Counted from the stretch's first letter, positions 7,673 to 17,444 are shown. The stretch is DNA of 32,296 nt from Acinetobacter lwoffii (GCF_002321025.1 NZ_DCLL01000048.1:1-32296); one strand, 5' to 3'. Notes: generated by a model not told the origin, from the letters alone. A program made the numbers and translations.

Positions 7673-8596
7673 ATGCCAAGTTCAAATATTCCGACCGAAG
7701 TCACCAACAGCCTGAAGGGAGTATTTACCAATATCAATACCGACCGTTTGACCGAAGTTCTGGTGGCGGTGGTGTTGTGCTTTATTGGTTTCCTGATCGC
7801 ACGCTTTATTTCCAATACCTTTATTCGCACCATTGGTGTCCGTTTTAATGCCCATCAGAAACTGGTCTGGCGCCGCGGAATTTTCTATTTTATCTTCCTG
7901 CTGTTTGTGATGGCTAGTCTGAAAGAAGCCGGTTTTAAACTCAGTGTCTTCCTTGGCGCTGCAGGGATTTTAACGGTCGCACTGGGTTTTGCTTCGCAAA
8001 CCTCAGCATCCAACCTGATCAGTGGTCTGTTCCTGATTGGTGAAGGTTCTTTTGAAGTCGGTGATACCATCCAGATTACCTTGATTCGTGGGCATACCAT
8101 TGAAGGCGAAGTGATTTCGATTGATCTGCTCTCGGTTAAACTTTTGACCCAAGATAATATCTATGTGCGTTTACCGAATGAACAGCTAATTCGGGCACCG
8201 GTGCAGAACTTGTCGAAATTTCCGATACGGCGGATTCCGATTACGTTGGCGATCAATTTCCATGAAAATATTATCAAGGTACGCGAAGTTCTGCTGGACG
8301 TTGCCAATAAATATCCACTGGTACTGGCCGACCCGAAACCTGCAGTCACCGTTACCGCTTTCCGTGAATCTTCGATTGAACTGCTGTTTGCAGTGTGGTG
8401 CCAACAGGAAAACTACCTGAAAGTTCGTGATGAAATGCAGGAACGGATTCGCAACGGCTTTGTCGATAACCAGATTGAAATTCCGGTGCCAAAAATGGGC
8501 TTTGTCGATCATCCACTTTCCCGTCCTTTGGAAAATGAAGAAATCGATCAATATGCCAATGAAAAGGCCCTCAAAAGAGAGCCTGATCTGAAATAA
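7673..8596 (+). CDS. MscS-family small-conductance mechanosensitive channel
   Basis: This 307-residue protein has three N-terminal membrane segments: about residues 26-48, 68-85 and 92-120. The third is the Gly/Ala-rich pore helix (LGAAGILTVALGFASQTSASNLISGLFLI). The soluble beta domain follows, with VGDTIQI, GEVISIDLLSVKL and LPNEQL motifs typical of MscS, then the alpha/beta C-terminal domain. It should release osmolytes during hypo-osmotic shock. It is short and simple like E. coli MscS rather than MscK. The gene is coupled to the DUF432-like gene upstream. Confidence 0.92.
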   Translation: MPSSNIPTEVTNSLKGVFTNINTDRLTEVLVAVVLCFIGFLIARFISNTFIRTIGVRFNAHQKLVWRRGIFYFIFLLFVMASLKEAGFKLSVFLGAAGILTVALGFASQTSASNLISGLFLIGEGSFEVGDTIQITLIRGHTIEGEVISIDLLSVKLLTQDNIYVRLPNEQLIRAPVQNLSKFPIRRIPITLAINFHENIIKVREVLLDVANKYPLVLADPKPAVTVTAFRESSIELLFAVWCQQENYLKVRDEMQERIRNGFVDNQIEIPVPKMGFVDHPLSRPLENEEIDQYANEKALKREPDLK

Positions 8597-8606
8597 CCCT
8601 TAGATT

Positions 8607-8641
8607 CCCTCTTCTTTTTAAAGGAGAGGGTTAGGGAGAGG
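8607..8641 (+). repeat. Short palindromic repeat, copy A (REP-like)
   Basis: CCCTCTTCTTT (8607-8617) pairs with AAAGGAGAGGG (8620-8630) with one T-G wobble, followed by TTAGGGAGAGG. The same pattern recurs at 14465-14496 and 25490-25524. It sits between the convergent mscS and DUF2339 genes and could also act as a terminator. Confidence 0.75.
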
Positions 8642-8643
8642 AT

Positions 8644-11352
8644 TCAAAGCTCCCTCTCCGGCATCGGCGCAATATAAGCAATCAGTAGCATCACCCCGCC
8701 CGCCAGCAAGAAGGAAATCACCCGGGTCAGGGTGCCAATATGTGACAGGTCAAATAGTACGAGCTTCAAGGTCACAATCACCAGAATACTGCCGCCTAAA
8801 ATCCACATCGGTTTCAGTTTTTTGAGTGTTGCTGTCCACATAGTAATCCAGGCCAGCAATACCCAAAGTATGGTCAGACTGAGCTGAACTGTTGCATTGT
8901 TCCATAATGCCAGCTCATTAAACGGTGTCTGCAGGTACACATGTAAAGCTCTTAAAACAATATAACTGGAAAGCCATAACAGGCTTAGTACCATTAAAAC
9001 CGCCATCATGCCTTTATCACGTCCCACCTTAATTTGCTGTAACAGCATCCAGATAAAACTGGCAAACATGGCGATACTGATCAGGTCAAAAGGATTCAGG
9101 ATCGGCAGCCAGTAATATTGAAAGGCTTGCTGACTAAATAACTGTGAACAAACCAGCCAAGTTGCCATCAGCAATAAACAGCTCTTGGTTTGCCAAAGCT
9201 GCTGCCAGCCTGACTGCGGATCCTGTCGATAACACCACAGGCAGAAGAATAAAGGTAAAATCATCATGCTCAGATAAGGCATGTTCGGGATCAGACATAA
9301 ACTTGCCAGAGTCAGACTGCTAAAAACACCAAAACTCATCCATTCCTTGGAGAGCTGCAAGCCAGCCAACGGTCTAAGCCACAGAATGGCCAATAATATC
9401 GTAGAAAGGGCAAAAACTCCACGTTCAAAACTACTATTCCAGACAATCACCGTATTTTGACTACGATCCAGGGTCAGAATCGCCGCAATGACCAGCAAGG
9501 GTGAGATGCCGCTCCACTTCGGCAGTAACCAGGACCACTCCTGATTTTTGCGCAGGATCATTTCATTGAACAGTACATATCCCAGTATGATGATAAATAA
9601 ACTCAGCACATAGGCATGCTGACTCGGAAATTCATCTTCCAGCAAGGCAAATAACATCAGGCTGGCCGCAACACTTAAACTGCTTAAAAAGCTGACACTC
9701 AGACTATCCATCTGCTGCTGGTACTGCTTTTTAAGCTGGCTGATGACTACGACTGCCACATAGCACAGACTCAAAATCCAGAAAATGATTCGCGGTGTTG
9801 GATTAATCTCGACCAGATAATACAGGCTGCTGAATCCGGCCATCAGCAATAAGCCCATGCTCAGATAGTGTGCTACCCGGACATTTTTTTCCAAGGCCCA
9901 CAAATAAATCAGAACACCTTCAACGGCCCAGCCGACCACACTCCATTGCTCTGTCAATAAGATCGGTGGCACCAAGGCGAGAAAAATCAGCATCAGGCTC
10001 AGATAGCTCTGCGAAATGAGCTGGATAGTTTGCTTACGGTGCAGCAGTGTCCAGCAAGCGGCAAAGACCAGTGCAAAGAACAGGCTTAACCCAGCTTGCC
10101 AGAGTTTTTGATTGGGCTGATTAAAATGAATCAGATACAGAAAAATATAAGCGGTAATAGGGGCAGCAAAAATCAGCGCTAAGTCCAATACCGGTTTTAA
10201 CTGAAAACGTGAGAGATCCTGTCGTGCCAGCAACTGGCTAAAGCGGAAACCTAGCCAGATAAACAGTGCACTATGTGCCAGAATCAGCGCAGTCATGGCA
10301 TAACGCTCATATGTATAACCATGAATCAGGCTATATATCCCGCCAACGACCCCAGTGACTAAAAAAGCAATCTGATTGAGAATCTTCCATGGCCGGAAAC
10401 TGCTCAGCACTGCTACCCCGATATTGATCAGCAGATAATAGCTGATCAGCTCAACAGCCGAAGCATCGCGGGTCGGCAAGGTAAACGGCGCCAGATAAGC
10501 AATCAGCAAAGCCATCAAGGCCAGTTCGATGCTTTCCTGTTTCAGACTTAAATATAGAGTGATGGCCAGAATGATGAGGAATAGCAAAGTCGCCAACGGC
10601 AGCGTGGGAATCACCAGATTGTAATAGGCAAAAAATAAGGTCAGGAACAGACTGCCCAAACCCAGTCCTTCTAGTGCCAGAGCAAAACTCCGATTTTTCT
10701 GCATCAGGCGATAACCCAGACCTGTTACACAGCCACTTGCCAGTGCAACCAGGCCCAATTTTGCAGCCAGACTGAGTTGCCAGTGCTCAGTGGCAAAGCG
10801 CAGCAGTAAAATAATACCGATCACTAAAATACTGATTGCGACTTTTAAGACTGGATTCCCTTGAAAAAGCCAGCGCTGCAGTTGATCTACCAGATGAGGA
10901 GTGTCGTTTACCTCTTGGGCAGACTCAGTTTTCACGAATGGAACAGAATCGGACCAATCCGGTGATCGCTGTAAGGGATCGGCAGAATGAGATTGTGATT
11001 GCAACTGTATCAAACGTCCTTCCAGACGTTGCAGCCACTTGAGCAAAAAGAATACCCAGGCCGTAATCCCAATTCCCATCAGCCAATCCAGTTCAGCCAG
11101 TCCACCAACAATGGCAGTAATTGAAGAAATATATAAAGGAACTTTAGAATTGCGTTCTAGGGACATCTGCTGCTGTCCGGCCAATTGATTCAGCGGTGCT
11201 TCTACCGCAGTGACATATTGCATCACGCTAAAGATAAACCCCAAACCACACAGATAAGTCACAATCTGATAACCCAGATACCAGGCGCTGATCCCGGTAA
11301 TCAGCAAGGTAATCAGCCAGATCATGCGCAACTCATTCCGTCCTGCAGCCAT
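8644..11352 (-). CDS. Large DUF2339-type polytopic membrane protein
   Basis: This is a 902-residue, extremely hydrophobic protein with more than 20 predicted membrane helices spread over almost its whole length. One hydrophilic loop near residues 100-150 (QSQSHSADPLQRSPDWSDS) interrupts them. The architecture and length match the DUF2339 predicted membrane protein family, whose function is unknown. A second possible start (MIWLITLLITG) lies nine residues in. The ATG at 11352 is kept as the longer frame; neither has an obvious ribosome binding site at ideal spacing. It is transcribed divergently from polA and converges on mscS. Confidence 0.82.
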   Translation of the reverse strand: MAAGRNELRMIWLITLLITGISAWYLGYQIVTYLCGLGFIFSVMQYVTAVEAPLNQLAGQQQMSLERNSKVPLYISSITAIVGGLAELDWLMGIGITAWVFFLLKWLQRLEGRLIQLQSQSHSADPLQRSPDWSDSVPFVKTESAQEVNDTPHLVDQLQRWLFQGNPVLKVAISILVIGIILLLRFATEHWQLSLAAKLGLVALASGCVTGLGYRLMQKNRSFALALEGLGLGSLFLTLFFAYYNLVIPTLPLATLLFLIILAITLYLSLKQESIELALMALLIAYLAPFTLPTRDASAVELISYYLLINIGVAVLSSFRPWKILNQIAFLVTGVVGGIYSLIHGYTYERYAMTALILAHSALFIWLGFRFSQLLARQDLSRFQLKPVLDLALIFAAPITAYIFLYLIHFNQPNQKLWQAGLSLFFALVFAACWTLLHRKQTIQLISQSYLSLMLIFLALVPPILLTEQWSVVGWAVEGVLIYLWALEKNVRVAHYLSMGLLLMAGFSSLYYLVEINPTPRIIFWILSLCYVAVVVISQLKKQYQQQMDSLSVSFLSSLSVAASLMLFALLEDEFPSQHAYVLSLFIIILGYVLFNEMILRKNQEWSWLLPKWSGISPLLVIAAILTLDRSQNTVIVWNSSFERGVFALSTILLAILWLRPLAGLQLSKEWMSFGVFSSLTLASLCLIPNMPYLSMMILPLFFCLWCYRQDPQSGWQQLWQTKSCLLLMATWLVCSQLFSQQAFQYYWLPILNPFDLISIAMFASFIWMLLQQIKVGRDKGMMAVLMVLSLLWLSSYIVLRALHVYLQTPFNELALWNNATVQLSLTILWVLLAWITMWTATLKKLKPMWILGGSILVIVTLKLVLFDLSHIGTLTRVISFLLAGGVMLLIAYIAPMPEREL

Positions 11353-11476
11353 TCTTATATTTCTCTTTCCTGAATCGTTCCATCATACAACAGCTTGTGC
11401 TGCTTATTTCATCTTCGACCGATATTCGCTAAGCTGTAAACTCAGACTCGTCTCAGCGAGCGCGGTAAAAATCACG

Positions 11477-11482
11477 TACAAT
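11477..11482 (+). promoter_or_regulatory. Possible polA -10 element
   Basis: TACAAT lies 31 bases before the polA ATG and differs from consensus at one base. No convincing -35 is visible 16-18 nt upstream. AAGGA at 11500-11504 serves as the ribosome binding site. Confidence 0.3.
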
Positions 11483-11513
11483 AGCGCTGTATTTTGAATA
11501 AGGAATTGATTAC

Positions 11514-14276
11514 ATGCCACCATTTGTCTTGGTCGATGGCTCCTACTTTTTATTTCGTGCCTTTCACGCACTGCCACCATTAACCACGTCAACCGGTTTA
11601 CATACCAATGCAATTCGTGGTGCGATTTCTGCTATTCAAAAACTGATGCGCCGGACCCAACCGACCCATATGGCGGTGATTTTCGATACACCAGAACCCA
11701 CCTTCCGGCATGAGCTTTCACCGATTTATAAAGGTGACCGTCCGAGCATGCCAACGGAATTAGCTGAACAGATTCCTTATCTACATGCCTTGATCCGTGC
11801 CTTGGGCATTCCCTTGCATACCTTGCCAGGTGCCGAAGCAGATGACATTATCGGTACATTGGCCAAACGTGCCGAAGCCATGGGACATCAGGTGCTGATT
11901 TCGACCGGCGATAAAGATATGGCGCAACTGGTGACCGAAAAAGTCACCCTGGAAGACAGCTTTAAAGAAAAACCGCTGGATGTCGATGGGGTTTTTGAAA
12001 AGTTTGGCGTCTGGCCGAATCAGATTATTGACTATCTGACCCTGATGGGCGATGCATCAGATGGCATCATGGGCGTGCCAGGTGTAGGTGCCAAAACTGC
12101 AGCAAAACTGCTCACTGAATATGGCTCGATTGGCGGCATTTTAGAAAATGTCGACAAGATCAAAGGCAAAGTCGGTCAAAATATTAAAGAACATGTCGAT
12201 GGCATTGCACTGGACCACCAGCTGGCCAGTATTGTCATCGATCTGGATCTTAATTTTGGTTATGACGATTTAAAACTGGGTGAGCCAAATATCGAGACCT
12301 TGCGTCATTTGTACACCGAGCTGGAATTCCGTAACCAGCTGCAGTCCTTAGATCACCCGAACAACCCGAATAATTCAAACTACCAGCAGGCGGCAAAATC
12401 TATTAACGCCAAAGCGGTTACAGCACCAGAACCTCTGGAAGACCATGCGTCTGTGACCAGCAGTGATGACCAGCTAGGTCAAGCGACCTACCACACAGTA
12501 TTAAGCCAGCAGGACTGGGACACACTGTTTGAGCGCCTAAGTACCGAAAAACGTTTTGCCTTTGATACCGAAACCACCAGTTTGGATTATCGTATTGCAC
12601 AGATTGTCGGTTTCTCGGTCGCCTTCGATGCCCAGGATGCCTATTATGTTCCCTTGGCACATGATTATGAAGGCGCACCGGAGCAGCTGAATCGTGAAGT
12701 AATTTTGGCGCAGATCAAACCAATTCTGGAAGATGAGTCTGTAAAGAAAATTGGTCATCATCTGAAATATGATACACATGTCCTGGAAAATCATGGCATT
12801 CATCTGGCAGGCTGGTATTTCGACACCATGCTGGCTTCCTATGTCCTGAATTCTGTCGCAACCCGTCATGGCATGGATGATGTGGCCCGTCTGTATTTGA
12901 GTCATCTGACCACGACTTATGAACAGGTGGCCGGTAAAGGCGCCAAACAGAAGACCTTCAACCAGATTCCACTTGAAACTGCAGCGCATTATGCTGCAGA
13001 AGATGCACATGTTACTTATCGTCTTTATGAAGTCTTGAGCGGGAAATTACAGGCACATCCTGAACTGGTGAATATTCTGCACAATATCGAAGTTCCGGTC
13101 GCACGGGTGCTGACCGAAATGGAAGAAAATGGCATCGAACTGGATCTGGCTTTTCTGGATCAGCTTGGGGGCGAATTTTCCAACACCATGCAAAATCTGG
13201 AAAACCAGATTATGGAAATTGCCGGTGAAAGCTTTAATGTCAGCTCACCTAAACAGGTCGGTGAAGTGTTATTTGAAAAACTGGGTCTAAAAGGCGGTAA
13301 AAAAACCACCACTGGACAATACAGTACAAGTGAAAGTGTACTGGAAAAAATTGAACATCCGATTGCCCAGCTGATTCTGGAATATCGTGGTTTGTCCAAG
13401 CTGAAAAGTACCTATACCGATGGTTTATGCAAACAGGCCAATCCTGATACTCACCGTGTGCATACCAGTTATCATCAGGCACTGACTGCAACTGGCCGTT
13501 TATCATCGACTGATCCAAACCTGCAGAACATTCCGATTCGTGCCGAAATTGGCCGTCAAATCCGCAAGGCGTTTGTGGCACCGGAAGGTCGTGTCTTGCT
13601 GGCAGCCGATTACTCACAAATTGAATTGCGTCTCATGGCCCACTTATCTCAGGATGAAGCCCTGCTGGATGCATTCATTCACGGTCAGGATGTACACCGC
13701 CGTACTGCGGCTGAAGTTTTGGGCATTCCGTTGGAAGAAGTGACCAATGACCAGCGCCGTCAGGCCAAGGCCGTCAACTTCGGCCTACTTTACGGCATGT
13801 CCGAGTTTGGTCTGATCCGACAGTTAGGTTTTACCCGTCAGGAATCACAGGATTATATCAAGCAGTATTTCCACCGTTATCCGGGCATTTATGACTATAT
13901 GCAGCGTACCCGTCAGGTCGCATTAGAACAGGGTTTTGTTGAAACCTTGCTCGGACGCCGTTTATATACCCCAGATATCGATGCCCGTAATATGATGGTG
14001 CGTAAAGCGGCAGAACGTGCTGCGATTAATGCCCCGCTACAAGGTTCGGCCGCAGACATTATTAAAATGGCAATGATTGAAGTCGACAAGATGTTGCCGA
14101 AAGATCAGGCCAAAATGCTGCTGCAAGTTCACGATGAACTGGTGTTTGAAGTCGATGAAGACATTGCCGATGAACTGGCACCTAAACTGGCTGAAGTGAT
14201 GCAATCGGTATTGCAGATTTCTGTACCATTGGTGGTAGAAGTGGGTAAAGGCAAAAACTGGGATGAAGCGCATTAA
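11514..14276 (+). CDS. polA: DNA polymerase I
   Basis: This 920-residue protein has all three PolA domains. The N-terminal 5'-3' exonuclease contains PGAEADDIIGT and STGDKDMAQLV. The proofreading domain has Exo I FDTETTSLD (about residue 348), Exo II GHHLKYDTHVL and Exo III YAAEDAHVTYRL. The polymerase domain has motif A DYSQIELRLMAHLS, motif B RRQAKAVNFGLLYG and motif C QVHDELVFEV. The acidic proofreading residues are present, so 3'-5' exonuclease activity is expected. In Exo II a His replaces the Asn found four residues before the catalytic Asp in E. coli. The enzyme fills gaps in repair and removes Okazaki primers. The gene is monocistronic, with a strong bidirectional terminator at 14595-14628. 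Confidence 0.98.
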   Translation: MPPFVLVDGSYFLFRAFHALPPLTTSTGLHTNAIRGAISAIQKLMRRTQPTHMAVIFDTPEPTFRHELSPIYKGDRPSMPTELAEQIPYLHALIRALGIPLHTLPGAEADDIIGTLAKRAEAMGHQVLISTGDKDMAQLVTEKVTLEDSFKEKPLDVDGVFEKFGVWPNQIIDYLTLMGDASDGIMGVPGVGAKTAAKLLTEYGSIGGILENVDKIKGKVGQNIKEHVDGIALDHQLASIVIDLDLNFGYDDLKLGEPNIETLRHLYTELEFRNQLQSLDHPNNPNNSNYQQAAKSINAKAVTAPEPLEDHASVTSSDDQLGQATYHTVLSQQDWDTLFERLSTEKRFAFDTETTSLDYRIAQIVGFSVAFDAQDAYYVPLAHDYEGAPEQLNREVILAQIKPILEDESVKKIGHHLKYDTHVLENHGIHLAGWYFDTMLASYVLNSVATRHGMDDVARLYLSHLTTTYEQVAGKGAKQKTFNQIPLETAAHYAAEDAHVTYRLYEVLSGKLQAHPELVNILHNIEVPVARVLTEMEENGIELDLAFLDQLGGEFSNTMQNLENQIMEIAGESFNVSSPKQVGEVLFEKLGLKGGKKTTTGQYSTSESVLEKIEHPIAQLILEYRGLSKLKSTYTDGLCKQANPDTHRVHTSYHQALTATGRLSSTDPNLQNIPIRAEIGRQIRKAFVAPEGRVLLAADYSQIELRLMAHLSQDEALLDAFIHGQDVHRRTAAEVLGIPLEEVTNDQRRQAKAVNFGLLYGMSEFGLIRQLGFTRQESQDYIKQYFHRYPGIYDYMQRTRQVALEQGFVETLLGRRLYTPDIDARNMMVRKAAERAAINAPLQGSAADIIKMAMIEVDKMLPKDQAKMLLQVHDELVFEVDEDIADELAPKLAEVMQSVLQISVPLVVEVGKGKNWDEAH

Positions 14277-14464
14277 TGCGCCTTTAACCCCGTCTTCCTT
14301 ATAGGAGGTGAGGAATATATTCCGCAAGGGGATGGAGGGGATTTTAATTTATAATCCTCATCTACAGGCAGCGATATTAAAATCTTTTCTGCTATCAAGT
14401 TTCGAACGCATATTTTTCTATTTTTAGGAAATCAGCAGCATTACTGGTTCAGAGTATCCAAGTT

Positions 14465-14496
14465 CCCTCTCCTTCCAGGAGAGGGTTAGGGAGAGG
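14465..14496 (+). repeat. Short palindromic repeat, copy B (REP-like)
   Basis: CCCTCTCCT (14465-14473) and AGGAGAGGG (14477-14485) form a perfect 9-bp stem with a 3-nt loop, followed by TTAGGGAGAGG. It shares stem and tail with the copies at 8607 and 25490. Confidence 0.78.
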
Positions 14497-14557
14497 TTAA
14501 AATCCCATCTTCTTCTTGCACTTCGAATAAAACTTGTCAAGGTTTGGCAAGTTTAAC

Positions 14558-14591
14558 AAATCCCTCCCAACCTCCCTTTTCTAAAGAGAGG
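14558..14591 (-). repeat. Short palindromic repeat, diverged reverse-oriented copy
   Basis: Read on the minus strand this is CCTCTCTTTAG...GGGAGGTTGGGAGGGATTT, the stem-plus-tail layout of the family with several changes. Together with 14465-14496 it forms an inverted pair. Confidence 0.5.
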
Positions 14592-14594
14592 AGC

Positions 14595-14628
14595 AAATAA
14601 AAAGGACGCTGAGGCGTCCTTTTTATTT
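14595..14628. terminator. Bidirectional intrinsic terminator between polA and yggT
   Basis: AAATAAAAAGGACGC (14595-14609) and GCGTCCTTTTTATTT (14614-14628) pair perfectly over 15 bp with a TGAG loop, giving a T tract on either strand. It serves both polA and the ppx-accA-tilS-proC-yggT run. Confidence 0.92.
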
Positions 14629-14636
14629 GGATCCGA

Positions 14637-15206
14637 TTAAAGACCAGTAAGCAATACGATCGCCACTTGGTTCATAATCATTTCGATAATAATTAAAGTT
14701 AAAATGGCAAAGATTGGAGAAAGGTCAATCATCCCCATATTTGGCATAATCCGGCGGAATGGCGCCAGTAAAGGCTCAGCCAGCTCTTGCACGACTTCAA
14801 TATAAGGCGAACGAGACTGAGTAAACATCACCACCCAACTTAATATAATCGTAGCGAAAATCAAATAACGACAGAAACGGATCAAATCCTGCATCATGGT
14901 GACAAAAGTCAGAATAATCAGATGGACAGGCCCATTCGGCATCCCTCCTGACAGATACATCATGCCAAAAATTTTAAGCAGATAGAGCACGACCAGTAAT
15001 GCCAAAGCAGCAGTACTGACTCGGCCTTTGGCCAAAGTTGGGAAAATTCGACCAAATACATCTACAATTTTAGTGGCTTTCACAGTAGAAAGAACCACAG
15101 GATTGTAGGGACTGACCGCTGCCAGTTGCATTAAAAATCGGAAGAATACGAGCAAAATCGCGACGTTAATGATAATGCCAAAAATTAGCGCAGAATTTGC
15201 ACCCAT
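14637..15206 (-). CDS. yggT: YggT family membrane protein
   Basis: This 189-residue integral membrane protein has two YGGT repeat units, each with paired helices. Signatures include LDP-less N-terminal FRFLMQLAAVSPYNPVV and the C-terminal ILSWVVMFTQSRSPYIEVVQELAEPLLAPFRRIMPNMG followed by IDLSPIFAILTLIII. The second block (PLLAPFRRIMP...DLSP) is diagnostic for the family. Members occur next to proC in many proteobacteria, as here (19 bp gap, AGGAACG ribosome binding site). The molecular role is poorly known; links to osmotic or potassium handling and to membrane insertion have been suggested. Confidence 0.93.
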   Translation of the reverse strand: MGANSALIFGIIINVAILLVFFRFLMQLAAVSPYNPVVLSTVKATKIVDVFGRIFPTLAKGRVSTAALALLVVLYLLKIFGMMYLSGGMPNGPVHLIILTFVTMMQDLIRFCRYLIFATIILSWVVMFTQSRSPYIEVVQELAEPLLAPFRRIMPNMGMIDLSPIFAILTLIIIEMIMNQVAIVLLTGL

Positions 15207-15225
15207 ACTTGAACGTTCCTAAAAA

Positions 15226-16065
15226 TTAAACTGAAGATTTGCTGCTTTCACTGAGCTCTTGTGCCAGTTCTTGACTGCGTTTTTGTGCAGCGGCAAGTGC
15301 CGCCTGAATATTTTGAGAAATCTGGGCGCGATCAAAGACTTCAAGTGCCGCCTGTGTAGTCCCATTTGGAGAAGTCACATTTTTACGTAATTCAGCCGGC
15401 GTATTCGAGCTGGTAATCGCCATCTGCGCCGCCCCTAAAGCCGTCTGCAAAGTCAGTGCGGTTGCAACTTTTTCATCCAAACCTAAATTTTTACCCGCAC
15501 GAATCATACTTTCCATCATATAGAAAAAGTAAGCCGGACCCGAACCCGAGACTGCAGTGACTGCATCAATTTGTGCTTCTGATTCGACCCAAATGGTCAG
15601 CCCGGTCGACGCCAGAACCTGACTGGCCAGCTCACGATCACTGGTTTCCACAAATGCATTGGCATATAAACCATGTGCACCGGTCTGTACCAATGCAGGT
15701 GTATTCGGCATGACCCGGACAATACGCTCTGTCCCCAACAATGCTGATAATGTGGCAATTTCTGCACCGGCAACAATGGAAATAATCAGTTTGTTATTAA
15801 CCAGACCTTTTAAAGGTTGCAGTACTTGAGCCAAAACCTGAGGTTTTACCGCCAATACGACGATATCTGCATCCTGAATTGCAGCGCTATTATCCCCGGT
15901 CACATTAATTTCTTTTTCCGCCAATAAAGCACGGACTTTTTCGACCGGATCAGAAACTGTAATACGTGTTGCTGGCAAACCACGTGAAATCAGACCGCCA
16001 ATTAAGGCTTGGGCCATATTACCGCCACCAATAAAACAGATATTACAATTTAAAGCTGCACTCAT
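15226..16065 (-). CDS. proC: Pyrroline-5-carboxylate reductase
   Basis: ProC carries out the last step of proline synthesis, reducing pyrroline-5-carboxylate with NAD(P)H in the cytoplasm. The N-terminal Rossmann motif is CFIGGGNMAQALIGGL. The C-terminal family signature includes VTAVSGSGPAYFFYMMESM and the NVTSPNGTTQAAL block. Length (279 aa) is normal. The frame also offers TTG at 16071, overlapping the tilS stop. I chose the ATG at 16065, two bases past that stop, as the standard start. Translation is probably coupled to tilS. Confidence 0.96.
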   Translation of the reverse strand: MSAALNCNICFIGGGNMAQALIGGLISRGLPATRITVSDPVEKVRALLAEKEINVTGDNSAAIQDADIVVLAVKPQVLAQVLQPLKGLVNNKLIISIVAGAEIATLSALLGTERIVRVMPNTPALVQTGAHGLYANAFVETSDRELASQVLASTGLTIWVESEAQIDAVTAVSGSGPAYFFYMMESMIRAGKNLGLDEKVATALTLQTALGAAQMAITSSNTPAELRKNVTSPNGTTQAALEVFDRAQISQNIQAALAAAQKRSQELAQELSESSKSSV

Positions 16066-16067
16066 GT

Positions 16068-17444
16068 TCAATGCTCATCGTTGAGTTCTAAAGTTGAAGA
16101 AACCGAAATCGGCAGCCATCCGCCTGCTTCACAATATGCAGATTGGGCCAACCAAAATCCTTTAGGGGTAAACACGCCTAGCATAACATTATCTGTGCTT
16201 AATATTTGAATAGTATGCCGAGTCCAGGGAAATATTTGCGCTTCCTGAATGGCTTTTTTCAGCGGCCAGGCACCGACACGGCCATATAAATGAATTTTTT
16301 CGCCACCCTGCCTCTGTTGTAAATGCAAAGGTTGCTGCAATAATGCAGGAGATAAACCGAGCTGTGCAGGAGCGATGATAAATTTTCCTGACAAAACCTG
16401 CACGCTGTCTTTTAAAGCAAATTTTATAGTTTTCGGGCTCGTTTGAACCTGCTGCTGCTCGGCTAAATAAGTCTCTGCAGTCAGACGATGTATCTGCTGC
16501 TGATAGCGCACATAGTAAAAGCTTTGCCAATGTAGTGCCGCCTGAGCATCTTGCTTGGCATAAATCACTTCGCGTTGCAAACGCTCCACCATATCTAAGG
16601 ATGGACGATACTGTTGTTTACCTTTCATCCAGGCAGAGAGTAATTGACGTTGTCGTGATTTTGAAAGCTGTAAAAATTTACCAAGATCGAGCTGCGTTTC
16701 AGTTCCACAATATGCTAAATCCTGTTGCAGCACTTCTTGTAAAATGTCTTGAGCATCCTGCATTAACTCACTGGTTCGCACCAAGGCAGCTTGCATTTTA
16801 GGATAGCGTTCGCTTAATACTGGCCACAGGGTCTGGCGTGCCCAGGCTCGGTCATAATGGGTATCAGCATTGGTCGGATCTTCAATATTCTGAACATTCA
16901 GGTCTGATGCCCATTGGCAAATCTGCTCACGGGAAATATCCAGCAATGGCCGCCAAATCGTGAGATTTTCACGTACATCGATCTGTTTCATGGCTGCTAA
17001 ACCGTCAACGCCGGCACCAGACAATAAACGCAACATCAGGGTTTCCGCCTGATCCTGCTGATGATGCGCTAACACCAACATTTCATCCGCTTGCAAATGT
17101 TGCAGATAGGCCTGATAACGTGAATTGCGCGCTTGCTGTTCCAAATTGCCACTGGCGACATTGACTGGCTGAATGATGCAGGGAATATTCAATTGCTGAC
17201 ATTGATGTGCAACGAACTTACCCCAATCTGCGCTGAGTGCTTGTAACTGATGATCGACATAAATCGCCCGAACTTTTTCCGGGCATAAAAAAAACATCAG
17301 ATGCAGCAACAGCATAGAATCTACGCCGCCACTGCATCCGATGAGAAATTTTGTCTCTGCAGGAAAATCCTGCAGCTGTTTTAAGAAACCAGACCTAAAT
17401 TGTCGCTGCCAAACTTCATCAAACGTTGGTAACGTGCTTCGCAT
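16068..17444 (-). CDS. tilS: tRNA(Ile)-lysidine synthase
   Basis: TilS attaches lysine to C34 of the minor tRNA-Ile (CAU anticodon), switching it from Met to Ile decoding, and is essential. The PP-loop ATPase motif SGGVDS is at residues 38-43. HHQQDQAETLMLRLLSGAGVDGLAAM is the family-specific stretch, and a C-terminal TilS domain follows. Length 458 aa is in range. The only ATG in the N-terminal region is at 17444, which makes the gene overlap the 3' end of accA by 64 bp. The overlap is unusually long but the N-terminal residues look native. Confidence 0.94.
   Translation of the reverse strand: MRSTLPTFDEVWQRQFRSGFLKQLQDFPAETKFLIGCSGGVDSMLLLHLMFFLCPEKVRAIYVDHQLQALSADWGKFVAHQCQQLNIPCIIQPVNVASGNLEQQARNSRYQAYLQHLQADEMLVLAHHQQDQAETLMLRLLSGAGVDGLAAMKQIDVRENLTIWRPLLDISREQICQWASDLNVQNIEDPTNADTHYDRAWARQTLWPVLSERYPKMQAALVRTSELMQDAQDILQEVLQQDLAYCGTETQLDLGKFLQLSKSRQRQLLSAWMKGKQQYRPSLDMVERLQREVIYAKQDAQAALHWQSFYYVRYQQQIHRLTAETYLAEQQQVQTSPKTIKFALKDSVQVLSGKFIIAPAQLGLSPALLQQPLHLQQRQGGEKIHLYGRVGAWPLKKAIQEAQIFPWTRHTIQILSTDNVMLGVFTPKGFWLAQSAYCEAGGWLPISVSSTLELNDEH

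Larger units (their letters stand above)
14277..14636. other. Gene-free, palindrome-rich gap between polA and yggT
   Basis: These 360 bp hold no gene. They contain GGAATATATTCC, a perfect 12-bp palindrome, at 14312-14323. A GGATGGAGGGGATTTTAA tail near 14331-14347 looks like a degenerate repeat end. A REP-like copy lies at 14465-14496. An 11-bp hairpin AAACTTGTCAA/TTGGCAAGTTT (14530-14554, one wobble) follows. A reverse-oriented repeat copy is at 14558-14591, and the terminator at 14595-14628. Confidence 0.7.

Noticed and set aside
8186..8551. 121-codon ORF opposite mscS
   Set aside because: Shadow of a well-supported channel gene; no ribosome binding site or family resemblance.
12537..13010. 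157-codon ORF opposite polA
   Set aside because: It lies wholly inside the conserved polymerase I gene, and the translation looks like a random Cys/Met-rich shadow.
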